Assembly: GCA_947184155.2 (NCBI GenBank)
Contig: CAMXCT020006446.1
Location: 271,001 to 335,000, forward strand
DNA: 64,000 bases
Direction: 5' to 3'
Origin: Cladocopium goreaui
Lineage: Eukaryota; Sar; Dinophyceae; Suessiales; Symbiodiniaceae
Numbering within the stretch: the first letter of the stretch is position 1; every line of letters starts with the position of its first letter. The position numbers and the translations under genes are program-made. Positions 11,513 through 23,171 of this stretch are shown here, piece by piece. The notes under the pieces are model-generated. The model was not told the origin of the DNA and made no database searches. It saw nothing but the letters and a program-made list of their open reading frames with translations.

Positions 11513-12004
11513 GTCATCTGTTGGTGATTTCCCCTTGCAAGGATTGCTGGAGTGCAGCTTTCCCTCGTGACAATCAAACATATGGCAATGGAAAACACAT
11601 GAAAACACCCCGCTTTCAGTTGCAGCATCACAGATTACCAGGTTAGATTTTCAGCTACCAGGTTAGATCGATGGCACGGAGGCTAAAAACCCACCCATTT
11701 TATGTGGTTCAAATCACCAATCCCCAAGTCTTTGTCAGTTGCATCCACGGAGGTTCCCAAACATCTTTCTGGTTGGCAAGGAAAAACCCTGCAGGGTTTC
11801 CCATTGTTTTTTAATCCACAGAAAGGGCTAAGCCCTGCAAATGTTCTCTTCAAAAAAAATGCAAAAAATTATATGATGTATGTTGATAGTTGTTTGTGGT
11901 GGCGGCGCCCAAGGAGGGGCGGGACAGTTGTCACTTTTGCACATTGCGTATCTGTTTTTTTTTGGGGGGTCGGGGGGTGTAATAGCGTTCTTTTGCCTGC
12001 GTTC

Positions 12005-12300
12005 TCAGCAACACGTTCCTGCTACGTTGTAACATCTTCTTCAAGTAATTGCCAAGACGTTCCTGATACGTTGGAACATGTTCTTCAAGTCACTTCCAAG
12101 ACGCTCTTGATACGTTGTAACATCTTCTTCAAGTAACTTGCAAGACTTTCTTTGATACATTGTAACATCTTCTTGAAGTAACTTCCAAGACGCTCTTGAT
12201 ACGTTGTAACATCTTCTTCAAGTAACTTGCAAGACGTTCTTTGATATGTGTAACATCTTCTTCAAGTACTGTAATTTCCAAGACGTTCCTGATACAAACT
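12005..12300 (+). repeat. Minisatellite, unit about 46 bp
   Basis: About six copies of CCAAGACGTTCCTGATACG..TTGTAACATCTTCTTCAAGTAA. Confidence 0.92.
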
Positions 12301-12600
12301 CTTGCGATCGAATTGGGGTCTCAGGATCTAGATCATGGATCGGTTAGGAAAGCTTTGTGAAAAACACAACAACAAAGTTGGACTATGGCGTCTCACATCA
12401 AGATGAAAAAAACTGACGATTTGCCACTTTCAAAAACACTGAAAGCGCAGCACTTCTACAGGCGCCGAAACCTTGTTTTTTAAAACAACCAAGGGATATG
12501 ATCCGTATATTGTGTATTATATACTCTACATCCACATATAGCAACCCCCACAAAGACTCGCCAAGGGCCAAGGGGCTATACAGCACCGTTAGTGTGGTGC

Positions 12601-12674
12601 CTTGCGTGAGGAAGGGCGAGTGCGTAGCTCCTGCGAGAACCATACCGCGAGGTCCCTCCAACACTCCAAGGGGC
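12601..12674 (-). CDS. Exon, frame uncertain
   Basis: Acceptor acagaccccag|, possible GC donor AAG|GCACCA. One frame reads PLECWRDLAVWFSQELRTR; another (LEGPRGMVLAGATHSPFLT) stays open longer. The plus strand is open as well. Confidence 0.5.
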
Positions 12675-13208
12675 CTGGGGTCTGTTGGATTTTATAGTAA
12701 CATAGTTGGAAAATGGGAAATAAGTTAAATATATTTCCAAAAGTAACCCATAGGAATTCATAGTTTATATATGCTTACCTATGTGAGCATTCCTGTGTAA
12801 ACAGATATAAACATAGATATAAACTATGAAATCCTATGTTTTTGTTGGGGGGGAAGTTCATGAAACTGCCCTGAATTCCATCAACTATGGATTCGAAGCA
12901 ATCCATCAAGATGTTTCCTGCTATTTGAACATGGCGGTAGACACATTGTATCTGTTTGGAGATTCCTTTAGAAAAAAACTGGCGCTGCCTTTCAAGGTGG
13001 TGCCCGCCATGTGTTTGCTGGCTTCGTTTCCCCCTTCCAACCGTAGATATATCCACCATAAACCCAACAGTTCATTGACCTACTGATTTCCAACAACTTC
13101 AATAAGTTTACCTACGGATTTGCTTGAAGGAATCCCCAATTTAAAAATAAAAAACTGTAGATTCCAAGTGGACCTACTAGTGGGGAAATAAGCCAATTCA
13201 TCTCCTGC

Positions 13209-13302
13209 CGTCGCGCCGATGCCGGCTAACATGCCCAAGGCAGAGAACAAAAACCTTGGCATTTCCGTTGCTCCAATAAGCCACAACGAAGTATAGATAC
13301 GT
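13209..13302 (-). CDS. Exon with membrane helix; 3' edge uncertain
   Basis: Acceptor ttcatggtag|. It reads RIYTSLWLIGATEMPRFLF then SALGMLAGIGAT, strongly hydrophobic. No GT donor fits cleanly; GC donors occur at 13209 and nearby. Confidence 0.7.
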
Positions 13303-14133
13303 CTACCATGAACCCTGGAGGCCCTGGACCCAGTTATTTCGTCTTCCACCAACTTACCAACTTGGCTAAGGATTTGGGGATTTAATACCTTTTAACCAAC
13401 GGAAATTGGAATTATTTGGGGAATATGTCGTAGGATATTTGTTTTTTTCAAAACTGAGAATGCGGTATACCCTCAACATGGATCAAACATTTACGATAAT
13501 TTCAATACGGAAAATGCTGATTAACCCATGGAATTTGGGGGTCCTTGTCAGACAAACCCTTTTCCGGCGTTGGCGGCTGGATGGTTTCATGATCCTTTTA
13601 TGAGGGCTCGTTGATGGGCACATGGATGGGTGTGAACATGTAGAAACCCACGGCACATGGAATATTTACCAGCCATGATCCCATTGTGCCTGATATTTGA
13701 TGTGTTTGATTCACCACCATCAACCATCATCTACCCTTATGCGCGTACGCCCCAATTTGAATTGGCCACAAGGGTCTCTGTTGTTGGTTGCTGCCATGTA
13801 CTGTGCGCAACTTTGATTGAACGAAATTACATTCTTATACAACATTCACTGGGGTAATCAAACATGGCAATGAAAAATCATTCAGTTCTGGATAGACCTT
13901 TGTGATTTACCTCATAAATGAATTGAGAATTGTCACCGGCTTGATAATATGCAACTGACGTTATGGGTCAAGTGATGGGTCAAGTGTTATGAGGTTAAGG
14001 TATGTCAATTCATAATTTTTACCAGGGGTTCACGTAAATAACACTTACAACTTACAACCCCAAATAGTAATCACAACAAACCTTATAACCCATAACAATG
14101 GGTTACAAATTACTTACGACAACCCCCTACCAC

Positions 14134-14199
14134 CCCAGCCATGGCTTCGTGGCTTCGCCCAGGCACAATTTGTAGGCTGCCTCATCTTGCTCTGCCGCC
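14134..14199 (-). CDS. Exon, helical
   Basis: Acceptor tcgaaaccccag|, 66 bases, donor GG|GTGGTA. The peptide is AAEQDEAAYKLCLGEATKPWL. Phase 2 to 2 fits both neighbours. Confidence 0.8.
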
Positions 14200-14275
14200 C
14201 TGGGGTTTCGACAAGGTGACCCTCCAGTGACCTAACATAGAAAATAGATGTGGAAAATCCATGAACATCTGTGTA

Positions 14276-14279
14276 TAAA

Positions 14280-14327
<48 letters not shown>

Positions 14328-15067
14328 CTATCCTATCCTATCCTATCTATATATATATATTTCTCTCTCTCTCTATCTATCTATCTAATTATTTATCTAT
14401 CTATCTATCGATCTATCTATTTATCTCTATTCTATTCTATTCTGTTCTATTCTATTCTATTCTGTTCTATCCTATCCTATCTATCTATCTATTTATTTCT
14501 ATTCTATTCTATTCTGTTCTGTTCTATTCTATTCTATCCTATCCTATCATACCCTACCCTATCCTATCCTATCCTATCCATCCATCTATCTATCCTATCC
14601 TATCATATCCTATCCTATCTATCTATCTATTTATGTCTATTCCACTCTATTCTGTTCTGTTCTATTCCATTCTATCCTATCCTATTCTATCCTATCCTAT
14701 CCATCCATCTATCTATCCTATCCTATCCTATCCTATCTATTTATTTCTATTCTATTCTATTCTGTTCTGTTCTATTCTATTCCATCCTATCCTATCCTAT
14801 CCTATCCTATCCTATCCTATCCATCCATCTATCTATCCTATCCTATCCTATCCTATCTATCTATCTATCTATCTATCTATTTATGTCTATTCTATTCTAT
14901 TCTGTTCTGTTCTATTCTATCCTATCCTATCCTATCCATCCATCCATCCATCCTATCCTATCCTATCCTATCCCATCCATCCATCCATCTATCTATCCTA
15001 TCCTATCCTATCCTATCCATCCATCTATCTTATCCTATCCTATCCTATCCTATCCTATCCTATCCAT

Positions 15068-15102
<35 letters not shown>

Positions 15103-15104
15103 GT
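14276..15104 (+). repeat. CTATC/CTATT/CTAT satellite with higher-order pattern
   Basis: Blocks of CTAT, CTATT, CTGTT, CTATC and CATC follow in the same order about five times with a period near 110-130 bp. A 330-codon open frame here is only repeat. Confidence 0.95.
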
Positions 15105-15225
15105 GTGTGCGCAGATCATGTGAAAACAGGAAAACACCAGGTTTTCTCCACATCTCAGAGGTGTCTGCATCTTGGTGCCCTGGATAGGTTTGAATACGCC
15201 CCTTGTGCCAAATGCCAAAGATCAT

Positions 15226-15357
15226 ATACCCTCTGGTTGGAAAGTTACCATCTGGTTATTTAACATAGCCATGGAAAATGGCCCATTTATAGATGGTTTA
15301 CCGGTTTACCTACAAAAAATGGTGATTTTCCATGGCTATGTTAAATAACCAGATGGT
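15226..15357. mobile_element. MITE family A copy
   Basis: TACCCTCTGGTTGG then an inner hairpin GGTTATTTAACATAGCCATGG paired with its complement up to CCAGATGGTA. Confidence 0.78.
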
Positions 15358-15535
15358 ACAAGAAAAAAACCATATAGACATGGAAAAAAGACATAAAAAT
15401 TGACCATTAATATATAGATTCTAAATGATTCAAAGGATGTGTTTTCTTCCATATCCGTGTTAATTTCATGGATCTGTCTTTAAAACTCATTCAGCATCAT
15501 TCAACAAACCAAAGTTTTCCAGCTGAAAACCCCGC

Positions 15536-15706
15536 CTTTGTCGCAGGATTTGCAGGCTCAACGGTGTGTTCTCAGCTTGCATGAACTGCCCGAAGACGAA
15601 GCTTTCGTGCAACCTAGGCGGAGCCCGGGCAATGGGGATGGGACGCTTGATGGTACCACCCATGTTCACCACATAGACATGGCTTGGTCCGGAAAATGGT
15701 ACAAGA
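15536..15706 (-). CDS. Exon, unknown
   Basis: 171 bases from aaacgacag| to a GC donor AAAG|GCGGGG. It reads LVPFSGPSHVYVVNMGGTIK, RPIPIARAPPRLHESFVFGQ and FMQAENTPLSLQILRQ. High GC3. The GC donor rather than a nearby GT (15531) matches the next exon. Confidence 0.8.
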
Positions 15707-15933
15707 CTGTCGTTTTAACGAAGCAGCCTATAGGGAGCCAGCAGTGCAAAAAGGAGTCATCTCCAATTCTTCGCCATAGATGTTTCCACGTTTCCGCAGC
15801 TGAAATCCACTTCCTGTCGATTTTTTCCTCCTGAAATTGGCCAAACACCCAGATTTTTGCGGGGTGAAATTCCACAAAAATCCCACTTCTCCACATTTTC
15901 TCGAGGTGAAAATCACCACAAGACGCCCATCAC

Positions 15934-15977
15934 TTTCCAGGCAGCTCCGAGATCGAGGCGACAAGGTCTGCGGTCTC
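15934..15977 (-). CDS. Exon, unknown
   Basis: Acceptor gacttttctctag|, 44 bases, donor AA|GTGATG, reading ETADLVASISELPG. Phase 0 to 2 joins both neighbours. A longer exon from ccattcag| at 16028 in another frame (RENRLSPDEAMEDFSLG..) is also open. Confidence 0.72.
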
Positions 15978-16034
15978 CTAGAGAAAAGTCTTCCATCGCT
16001 TCATCGGGGGAAAGGCGATTTTCACGATCTGAAT

Positions 16035-16160
16035 GGAAAGTTACCATCTGGTTATGACTAACATAGCCATGGAAAATCCCTTACAAATGGAGGTATTCAT
16101 GGGAAAATCATCTATAAATGGGCCATTTTCCATGGCTATGTTAAATAACCAGAGGGTATT
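16035..16160. mobile_element. MITE family A copy
   Basis: TACCATCTGGTTATG to CATAACCAGAGGGTA-type end; it begins directly after a possible exon edge at 16028. Confidence 0.78.
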
Positions 16161-16751
16161 TGGTCAGATGAAAAGTGATGATATGTAACGGCGTAATGGT
16201 ATAAGTATAATGTGTCATCTTCATATGCTTATTGTTTCCTTCGGTCTAATGATGAAGACCAACTAATTGTAGCATGTTCATCTTCATATGCAAAGTTATT
16301 TGACCTTATGTTTTAAATGCTAGAAGTAGTTGATATATCAGTTGGTCCAATGTGGGAGAAACGTTGTATTTTCAAATACCTTCATCTGTTGCTTTGGTGA
16401 TTCACGGTCAAAACCCCCATCTCAGGTTTACCTGCTTTAGCCAAGTTGTATATATATACATACCCATGCGCATACCATTGTATACCATATTCTGTTGTTA
16501 TCATACTTCCAGGAAAGTGATGGAAAATCCACTGGAAAGCGCCTTATTGGGGATATCACTGGACATAACGAACTCTGATACTATATTGCCCCACAGGTAG
16601 CTTTCCCAAATATCTGCATCAACCGGATGATGTTCCCCAGAGATTTAAACCAACCTGATTCGGGGTGATTCCGCCCTATTACGAACCATCATCGTGCAAG
16701 GCCGTGCGTCTCTGTGATGTGGAAGTAGTAGCAATATCGAATTTGTCTTAC

Positions 16752-16928
16752 CATCGCTTTCTTTTCTGACAACAAATGCATTATTGCAGCATAGTATTGT
16801 TGGGTCCATACGTGGTACAACATGAAAATTACGACTGCTGTGATATGTGGATGACCGCCAATCATGCAATAGACCAAGTGACCTACCTGGTGACGGCATG
16901 AAAACAGCTCCTCAAAAAGAGGCGAGAA
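16752..16928 (-). CDS. Exon with membrane helix and an internal cryptic intron
   Basis: Acceptor cgactcttctctgcag|, 59 codons, donor ATG|GTAAGA, both near consensus. It reads FSPLFEELFSCRHQ, then VGHLVYCMIGGHPHITAVV and IFMLYHVWTQQYYAAIMHLL. Inside, CAG|GTAGGT (16886) and atatcacag| (16838) form a perfect 49-bp intron whose removal would break the frame. Confidence 0.8.
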
Positions 16929-17143
16929 CTGCAGAGAAGAGTCGGGCCGGAAACCAAAGCTATAGGAATTCATATTTGGCAAAGGTGTGTTCAATATTCA
17001 TTGATAATTGATAATCAGATAGTCTTCATCTGTAAATATGTCCAAAATCTTAAGTTCCCATCCGTTTTTGAAAAAAAGCTCAAACCTCGACCACGGATCC
17101 TGCGCTTCGCCCCCAGCCCCTTCCCTCCCCCTTTGTCAGAAAC

Positions 17144-17251
17144 CTCCGTCAAGATCTCGAAGGAAGGCACCACATTGAGATGGTTCTCCAAGAGCTTCGA
17201 CACGGCGCTGTCGGGCTGTTGGCACTGCTTGGGCAGTTGCATCGTGAGGTG
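17144..17251 (-). CDS. Exon, unknown
   Basis: 108 bases from gttccaag| to GAG|GTTTCT. It reads HLTMQLPKQCQQPDSAVSK then LLENHLNVVPSFEILTE, phase 0 to 0. The plus strand is also open with good composition, but minus phase agreement with three neighbours decides. Confidence 0.78.
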
Positions 17252-17946
17252 CTTGGAACGACCCAGGCCTCAAACGAACAACAAAAAGATGGGCCATTGG
17301 TGAAGTCACTTTGAACAGTAGTTATGTAGCGAATGTAGTGCATCATGAACTAACTATCCATCCATATCCATCCCCAGCATATCATATCAAGTCCGTATCC
17401 CCATCTCCAGTTCATCAATGGATTACACATGGGGATGGATATAGATGTAGTGCATCATTGTCATCGGACTCAGTGGATCATGGCTGCAGCGGTAACTGGA
17501 ATGAATAGGAACCCCCTGGTAAACATACAAAAAAACATCAAAAAACTATGGAAACTCACCATTTTTTGATGGGTAAATCAACTATTTCGACTGGGCCATT
17601 TACATGGGGGTATTTTTGGTTGTGGGTTGTACCTTTTTTGACCCACGGACTCTAACCCATCTGCTAATCCCATGGCCCATCTAAGTAACCATCAGGGAAT
17701 TATGATCTGGTCAACCAACCTTGTGACATGGGAAGGCTATGGCTTTCAGGAATATGATGATTATTGTCCACAAACATTAGTTTTTGTTTACTAGCCAAAC
17801 TGCTTCTTTCACCAAAAATCGGATAGAACTGATAGAACCAACTGAATGAAGGTCAACAAAAATCTGTTAACCAACTGAATGACGGTCAACAAAAATCTTT
17901 TTGTAGCAACACTGAGCTATCGAATCTATCGAACCAAAAAAAAAAC

Positions 17947-18024
17947 GGGGCCATGGGCCATCCCTGCTGATCTGCCCGGCCTTTCACTGCCAGGTACATC
18001 AGCAAACCTGACGGACTGGTGCTG
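17947..18024 (-). CDS. Exon, frame uncertain
   Basis: Acceptor ccagttcag|, 78 bases, donor |GTTTTT. The phase-0 frame reads QHQSVRFADVPGSERPGRS; a second frame (SGLLMYLAVKGRADQQGWP) has higher GC3. Confidence 0.58.
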
Positions 18025-18543
18025 CTGAACTGGTGGTTGGTAACTGGGAGTATAATGCGAAATATAAACTGCTGGGAGTGTAATGTTAGTAACTGGTGTA
18101 ACTGGTGGTTGGTTAGTAAACCATCTTATTGATGATAAATAATTCATAGATACCTTTTTTGGTGCCCCCCAGTTACAAGTTGGTTTATAACCCCATAGCT
18201 AATAGCTGTTCTTGGGCCATTGGGGCCCCGGTGGTGGAAAGATGTCACTACTTGGAGGTGAGGTTCCAGTGAACTAAGCGGATCACTATTTATCTGGGTA
18301 AATTATATATATTTCACTAACCTGAAGAGTTGGCCCATTTTGGGATGATTTCACTAACATAAACCATGATTATCATGATTCCAGGCTTCGGGAGGACAGG
18401 GTTCGGTCGTGATCAAATTTACCCAGAGATATAAATATATATATAGTATATAGTATATATATATAGTATACATATAGTTATGGCTTCATATCCCAATCCC
18501 TAGCTGTTTTGTGACATGTCAAAAAATCCGCTGATTTTCCCAC

Positions 18544-18627
18544 GGTGCTTTTTTGGGCCGCCAATAGCGCCAAGATGCCATGGATCCAGTCCGGTCTCTC
18601 CTTGATGCCCGTCCACACCACGAAATC
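18544..18627 (-). CDS. Exon, unknown
   Basis: Acceptor cgtttctcgcag|, exactly 28 codons, donor ACC|GTGGGA. It reads DFVVWTGIKERPDWIHGIL then ALLAAQKST. Very high GC3, phase 0 to 0. Confidence 0.85.
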
Positions 18628-19375
18628 CTGCGAGAAACGCTGCGATGGAAAGATCCAACCAGTTTTGTTATCAAAAGGCCATACAAAAACTCGGAATTGT
18701 GTTGTAGAAAAACCCTAGAAAAATATAAAATCACCGATTCATCATCAGAAAAAATATAAATATAAATAAATATATATATATGTGTGTAAATATAAAATCA
18801 CCTTAAAAACTGGTTGGTTGATTGAACACTGGAGGGCTATTTCCCAGTAGTCCGATCAAAGGTTAAAACCTCTGGACCTGTATACAACGTGATGCCTCCT
18901 GCTCAGCTAACTTGCTTTGTAGCTGAACAATTGGGTTTCTGGGGGCACCCACCGAACAATAAGTGGTGGAAAAACCAGTAAAAACCGCAAAAATAACTGT
19001 ACCATTTGGAAATTGTAATCACGATGCTCAAAAAATATTGAACAAGGGGTATTCAAATGCATTTAGCCATAAAAAGATGTGGTTCAACAAAGCACTTCAG
19101 ATGCCAGGGCTCAACCCATCACGAGGGTTCATTCATGGTAGTTCACCAACATAGCCAACTACAGCCATTCGTCAGCAATCATTACACTCAAATATGGATC
19201 AATTATATAATTATGTCTAATGTGCACCTGAAGCAGATGTGCGCCCTTTTTTGATACATCCATAGCCATCAAAACCCTTGAAACTAAGCCTGCAGCGCAC
19301 AAAATACCCAGAATGACCACTGTGAAATTGCGCATTCTCCCGCAGAAATTACAGCACACTTGGTGCCAATGAAGG
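18628..19375. other. Intron 3' of the FNIP copy
   Basis: No exon found; AT-rich with TATA runs near 18760. Confidence 0.5.
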
Positions 19376-20087
19376 TCAAGCTACGCTCACCATGGTGGAA
19401 CCGCGCCAACAAATGCGCAACGTACTGCTCGGACAGGTCACCCGTTCAAGGCTCTGATTGAACTCCTGTCCAAACGTCACGTTTTGCAAATTCCTCGGAA
19501 AAGTTACCCCTTCAAGGCTCTGATTAAAGCACCTGCCAAAAGTCAAGATTTGTAAGTTGTGTGGCAATGTCGGCCGTTCTGGGCGCTCTTCAGATTTCTC
19601 ACCAATAGTCAAGTTTTTAAGTTTGCTCAGCCAGCTCACTGGTTCAGGGCTCTGATTGAATTTCTCGCCAAAAGTCAAGCTTTGAAGGTTGCTAGGAAAT
19701 GTCACTCCTTCGAGGCTGTTGTTGAAGTCGCGCCCAAGGGTCAAACTTTCCAAGCTTGGAGGGAGATGATACAAATACTTACGTATTGAAAGCACCTGCT
19801 ATCTGTGTGATCCCTTCCAATGCAAACTCTTCCCCAGTGACTTGCATGTTGACGACGTAACGCCAGGCGGTATGTAGATCCGTTGGAATGTAAGTGCAGG
19901 ACAGGGTCGCAGTCTGACTCAGAATACCTTGCTCCTGCAAGGTTTGGTGGAGCAGCAACAGTGAATCAAGATGGTGGAGCGCGCACATGGCGCCTCTCTT
20001 TGGAGGGAGCTGCTCCGCAACCATCTTTCGCACGTCACGGCCCAGAGTCGAAGGGCTGACCTGCAGAATGCATGCTTCACCTGACAT
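19376..20087 (-). pseudogene. Intronless ubiquitin-like + FNIP/LRR-repeat gene copy with one frameshift
   Basis: From ATG at 20087 a first frame of about 100 codons reads MSGEACILQVSPSTLGRDV.. through DSLLLLHQTLQEQGIL.., a ubiquitin-like N-terminal domain. After ITQIAGAFN one extra base moves the reading into a second frame starting KYLYHLPPSLESLTLG, which carries five FNIP-type repeats (LQSLTFGEKFNQS, LQILTFGRCFNQS and similar) to TGA at 19376. The two parts fit one protein, so the shift near 19786-19793 is a mutation or assembly error. The last repeat decays into WRGSTMVSVA. Such Ubl-FNIP proteins are, to my knowledge, a large family in Symbiodinium genomes. It lies inside an intron of the host gene on the same strand, as expected for an inserted or retrocopied gene. 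Confidence 0.85.
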
Positions 20088-20649
20088 CGGCTGAAGATGG
20101 CCCCCAATTCATTTCCAAAAGAAATGACACACATCATATTCCCAATAGATCCCCCTCTCTCTTGGTGGATCCAGACAACAAAGAACATCCAGGTTGCAAA
20201 TCCAGGTTGCCGTTGAGGCGAAGCACATGGAGATCAATCACTGGAGCCACTAAGCGCTGGCAACGTGGCTGCATGATCGCCCTTAAATTACCTATCCTCA
20301 TCTATCCTCAATATGTCAATTCATAGGGGTCATCATTCCCTTCAGCTTCGAAACCGAAGATGAAATGGTGTTATGGTGTTATGACGCTCAGGCATATGGG
20401 TGTAACTGCTCAAAACCATCATTCTCATTCATTTTCAGCCTTGAACCATCACAACATGGGTGTCAATAAATCTGAGCCATCCCAGCCATACCCGTAAGAA
20501 TCAATCCATCCGCTCTTTTTCAATACTTCACCCTTTACTTTTTGAGCCCCGGAAACACATCAAACATCATGACATATCAATCATAGTCTCTCCAAGAAGT
20601 CTCAGCCACCATGGTCACCTGCGGGGCCTCACTTTTTTGATGTATCGAC

Positions 20650-20706
20650 TCGGTGCAGCGGTCTCCTGCATTTGTTGCCACTGTTCAGGTCGCAGCTTCT
20701 TCTTTC
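20650..20706 (-). CDS. Exon, basic
   Basis: Excellent acceptor cctactctcctttttgcacgcag|, 57 bases, donor CGA|GTCGAT. In the phase-0 frame it reads ERRSCDLNSGNKCRRPLHR; another frame reads KKKLRPEQWQQMQETAAPSR. Phase favours the first. Confidence 0.65.
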
Positions 20707-20961
20707 CTGCGTGCAAAAAGGAGAGTAGGCCAACGGGGAGGCAAAAAGAGGGAGCCAACCGGCCTAACCAAACAACCCAGTCGTGCTTCGAAATGAGTTT
20801 CTGGTGTTAAGTGAAAATTGGTTGAATCAACCAGTTGAATGGAAATATGAATAGCTTCTATTCCATTTGTAGTCATTTACATCATTTCCCACTCAAATCT
20901 CACAAACTTTCCCAAAGATCAAGTCAGCCCTGAAAATTGCCAGAGTCCCCCGTCTCCATAC

Positions 20962-21069
20962 CAATGCTTTCCGTAGCTTCGTAAATGTGCGCATGTCGGC
21001 GTACCCGGTGGTGCCCCAGATCCACCGGTCAATCATGATACAAAGAAGTTGAGAAGCAGTACAGTAGGC
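20962..21069 (-). CDS. Exon, unknown
   Basis: 108 bases from caaataag| to TTG|GTATGG. It reads AYCTASQLLCIMIDRWIWG then TTGYADMRTFTKLRKAL. Phase 0 to 0. Confidence 0.8.
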
Positions 21070-21374
21070 CTTATTTGCCATGGAAATGAGGCTATTTTGA
21101 GTGTACAAGGCAGTGCTCCCCAGTGTAATTTGGAGAAGTTTTACCCTAGACCAATAGCTACAGTTAGGGTAACCTACTTATTTCTACCAATTTAGCAAAG
21201 TATGGGGAACCATAACCACGTCTCCTGGGCGTATACCGCGGTACCGGCATCCCCCTTATCTCCCATAAAAATTGGTACAAAAGGTTGGGAATCACATTGT
21301 GACATTGACATCAGCTGCTTGGTGTCATACCATGCTACAAAATCCATCCACCTTGACCCGTCGCCCAAAAGCAC

Positions 21375-21428
21375 CTGGTTGTCCAGATGTGAAATCGTCA
21401 TAGCGATCAGCAGCCAACCACAAAGCAC
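21375..21428 (-). CDS. Exon, membrane-like helix
   Basis: Acceptor gcggactag|, 18 codons (VLCGWLLIAMTISHLDNQ), donor CAG|GTGCTT. Phase 0 to 0 joins both neighbours. The frame continues downstream for about 55 open codons (LLGDGSRWMDFVAWYD..), so a longer exon or retained intron is possible. Confidence 0.7.
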
Positions 21429-21560
21429 CTAGTCCGCGATGCCAACCAATCTAGAATCTAGATGAATGATGATGAATCTAGGTCTACATTCTCCTACACT
21501 TAATAGATCTAAAAAAAGAATGGGCTACCCCCGAAAAAAATCCTCCAGTTGTTGGATCAC

Positions 21561-21711
21561 CAAGGCACTCATCATGCAGCTCAGCGCCCGAAATCTCTCC
21601 GTGTCGCTGGTGAAGAGCGCGTGGGTTCCCACCTCCGGAAGGAGCTCGGGGAAGAGCCTCACGCAGCTCGTCCAGCCACGGAGGGAGAGATTTTCGGACA
21701 GTCCGAAACGG
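21561..21711 (-). CDS. Exon, unknown
   Basis: Acceptor tggttttttttag|, 151 bases, donor TTG|GTGATC. It reads RFGLSENLSLRGWTSCVRLF, then PELLPEVGTHALFTSDTERF and RALSCMMSAL. Very high GC3. The frame stays open a little further toward a GA donor at 21543. Confidence 0.83.
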
Positions 21712-22057
21712 CTAAAAAAACCAAGGGCCAAATTGGCGGTTGTTCACCATGCATTTTTTTTTCGAAAAGGTAAGGTTGTGTAAAGATGCCAGCCACAAAA
21801 AGATCAGATGCGATTTAAACAACTGCACAGAATAAACACGAAAAAAGCGGTCTAACTTGTTCAATCTACCAAAATAACGCGAAATCGGGGAGTAAAGCGA
21901 AGGTCCGGAGTTGAGTTGCATGTGGATTTCAAAGGTTGGGATTTCTCCTGGAAGCACGGGTCAAGAGTGGGGGTGATGTTGCAAAAGACGAATTTGGAGG
22001 TGATTTAATGTGATTTAATCTGCAAGGAGTTGGGTTTCGAGACACTTGAACCTATAC

Positions 22058-22147
22058 CCCATAGGATCCATGTATGGCATATATGCTAACATTTGGGGTA
22101 TATTGATGGTAAATGTCACCATATATAGCATACATGGATCCTATGGG
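22058..22147. mobile_element. Inverted-repeat element, 90 bp
   Basis: CCCATAGGATCCATGTATG pairs exactly with CATACATGGATCCTATGGG, with a second inner match around GCATATATG/CATATATAGC. Confidence 0.75.
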
Positions 22148-22649
22148 TACTACAACCTATGAGAAACCGGATTTACGATAAGTTGACCAATGGAAATGTG
22201 GATTCAAGACCATTTAGCCAAAGAAAGTGAGCCTTTTTTGCCGCAAGGAGCTACATAACCAATACTTGGATTTTTTTACTTCAGGGCCCCCCAAACAAAA
22301 GAAATACACGCAAACCTCTCTCAGTGGTTTGCCCAGAACGGTGGATTTCCGATTGAAAATTTCAAACATCACATTTCGCAAGGCTCTTATAATGTGGCAA
22401 GCCCCATCGTAACCTGTTAAACATGCGTTGAAACTTCCCCTTCCCAAGATCGGCCATGGGATTAGTTGGCTAGTAACTGGATCATAATCATGTATATCCA
22501 TGTATAATCTATTTACGGACGAGCTGAGTTCAATATCACTCCGTGGCCCAATGTACCCTCCGGTAATCAAACATAGCAAATGGAAACATCACCCATTGAT
22601 AGGGGACATCATCCATTGATTGATGATTTTATGGATATATATCTATATA

Positions 22650-22745
22650 ATTTATATATATACATATATATATATATACATATATATACATATATATACA
22701 TATATATATATACATATACATATATATATATGTGTGTGTGTGTGT
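22650..22745 (+). repeat. ATATAC/GT microsatellite
   Basis: TATATACA units ending in a GT run. Confidence 0.9.
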
Positions 22746-22819
22746 CCCTCTCTCTCTACTATATCTACATATCTATATATTTCCCAGCCATTTTTAGCTC
22801 CATGGATTTCCAGGATTAC

Positions 22820-22869
22820 CAGCCTCTCCAAGTCCTTCAGTGTTTTTTCCCCTGGGCGCCACTGTCGGA
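22820..22869 (-). CDS. Weak candidate exon
   Basis: Acceptor cctggtag|, 50 bases, donor CTG|GTAATC; one frame reads RQWRPGEKTLKDLERL. Its phase does not match the neighbours. Confidence 0.4.
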
Positions 22870-22892
22870 CTACCAGGACGACACTGGGACTA

Positions 22893-23003
22893 CCATATTT
22901 AACATAGCCATGGGAAATGGCCCATTTATGGATGATTTTCCCACTAAAACCTCCATTTATTTCAGGGATTTTCCATGGCTATGTTGAATAACCAGAGGAT
23001 AAG
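22893..23003. mobile_element. MITE family A copy, left end lost
   Basis: TAACATAGCCATGGGAAATGG pairs with CCATGGCTATGTTGAATAACCAGAGG. Confidence 0.7.
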
Positions 23004-23171
23004 TAGTACTGTAGATAGTTTTTTTCCACTCTGGCTGTGACTTGTTCAGTCGGCTGCTGCAGCCCCAAAAGCTCATTATGTCATTGTGAGCGACCAATGT
23101 TGACTTGCGAAGTCATAAAGGTAACTGTAGATATAGTACTTATAAATCTTATAAATCAACAATATCAGCGG

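Noticed and set aside
14271-15263. 330-codon open frame (Tyr-Leu-Ser-Ile repeats)
   Set aside because: Pure consequence of the CTAT/CTATC satellite; no codon bias or splice context.
17090-17303. Plus-strand exon with acceptor ccccctttgtcag|
   Set aside because: Composition is good, but the minus exon here fits the phase of several consecutive neighbours; the pyrimidine tract is the complement of a purine-rich intron.
22640-22900. Open frames across the ATATAC run near 22.7 kb
   Set aside because: Low-complexity translation; only the short island at 22820-22869 is kept, as a weak candidate.
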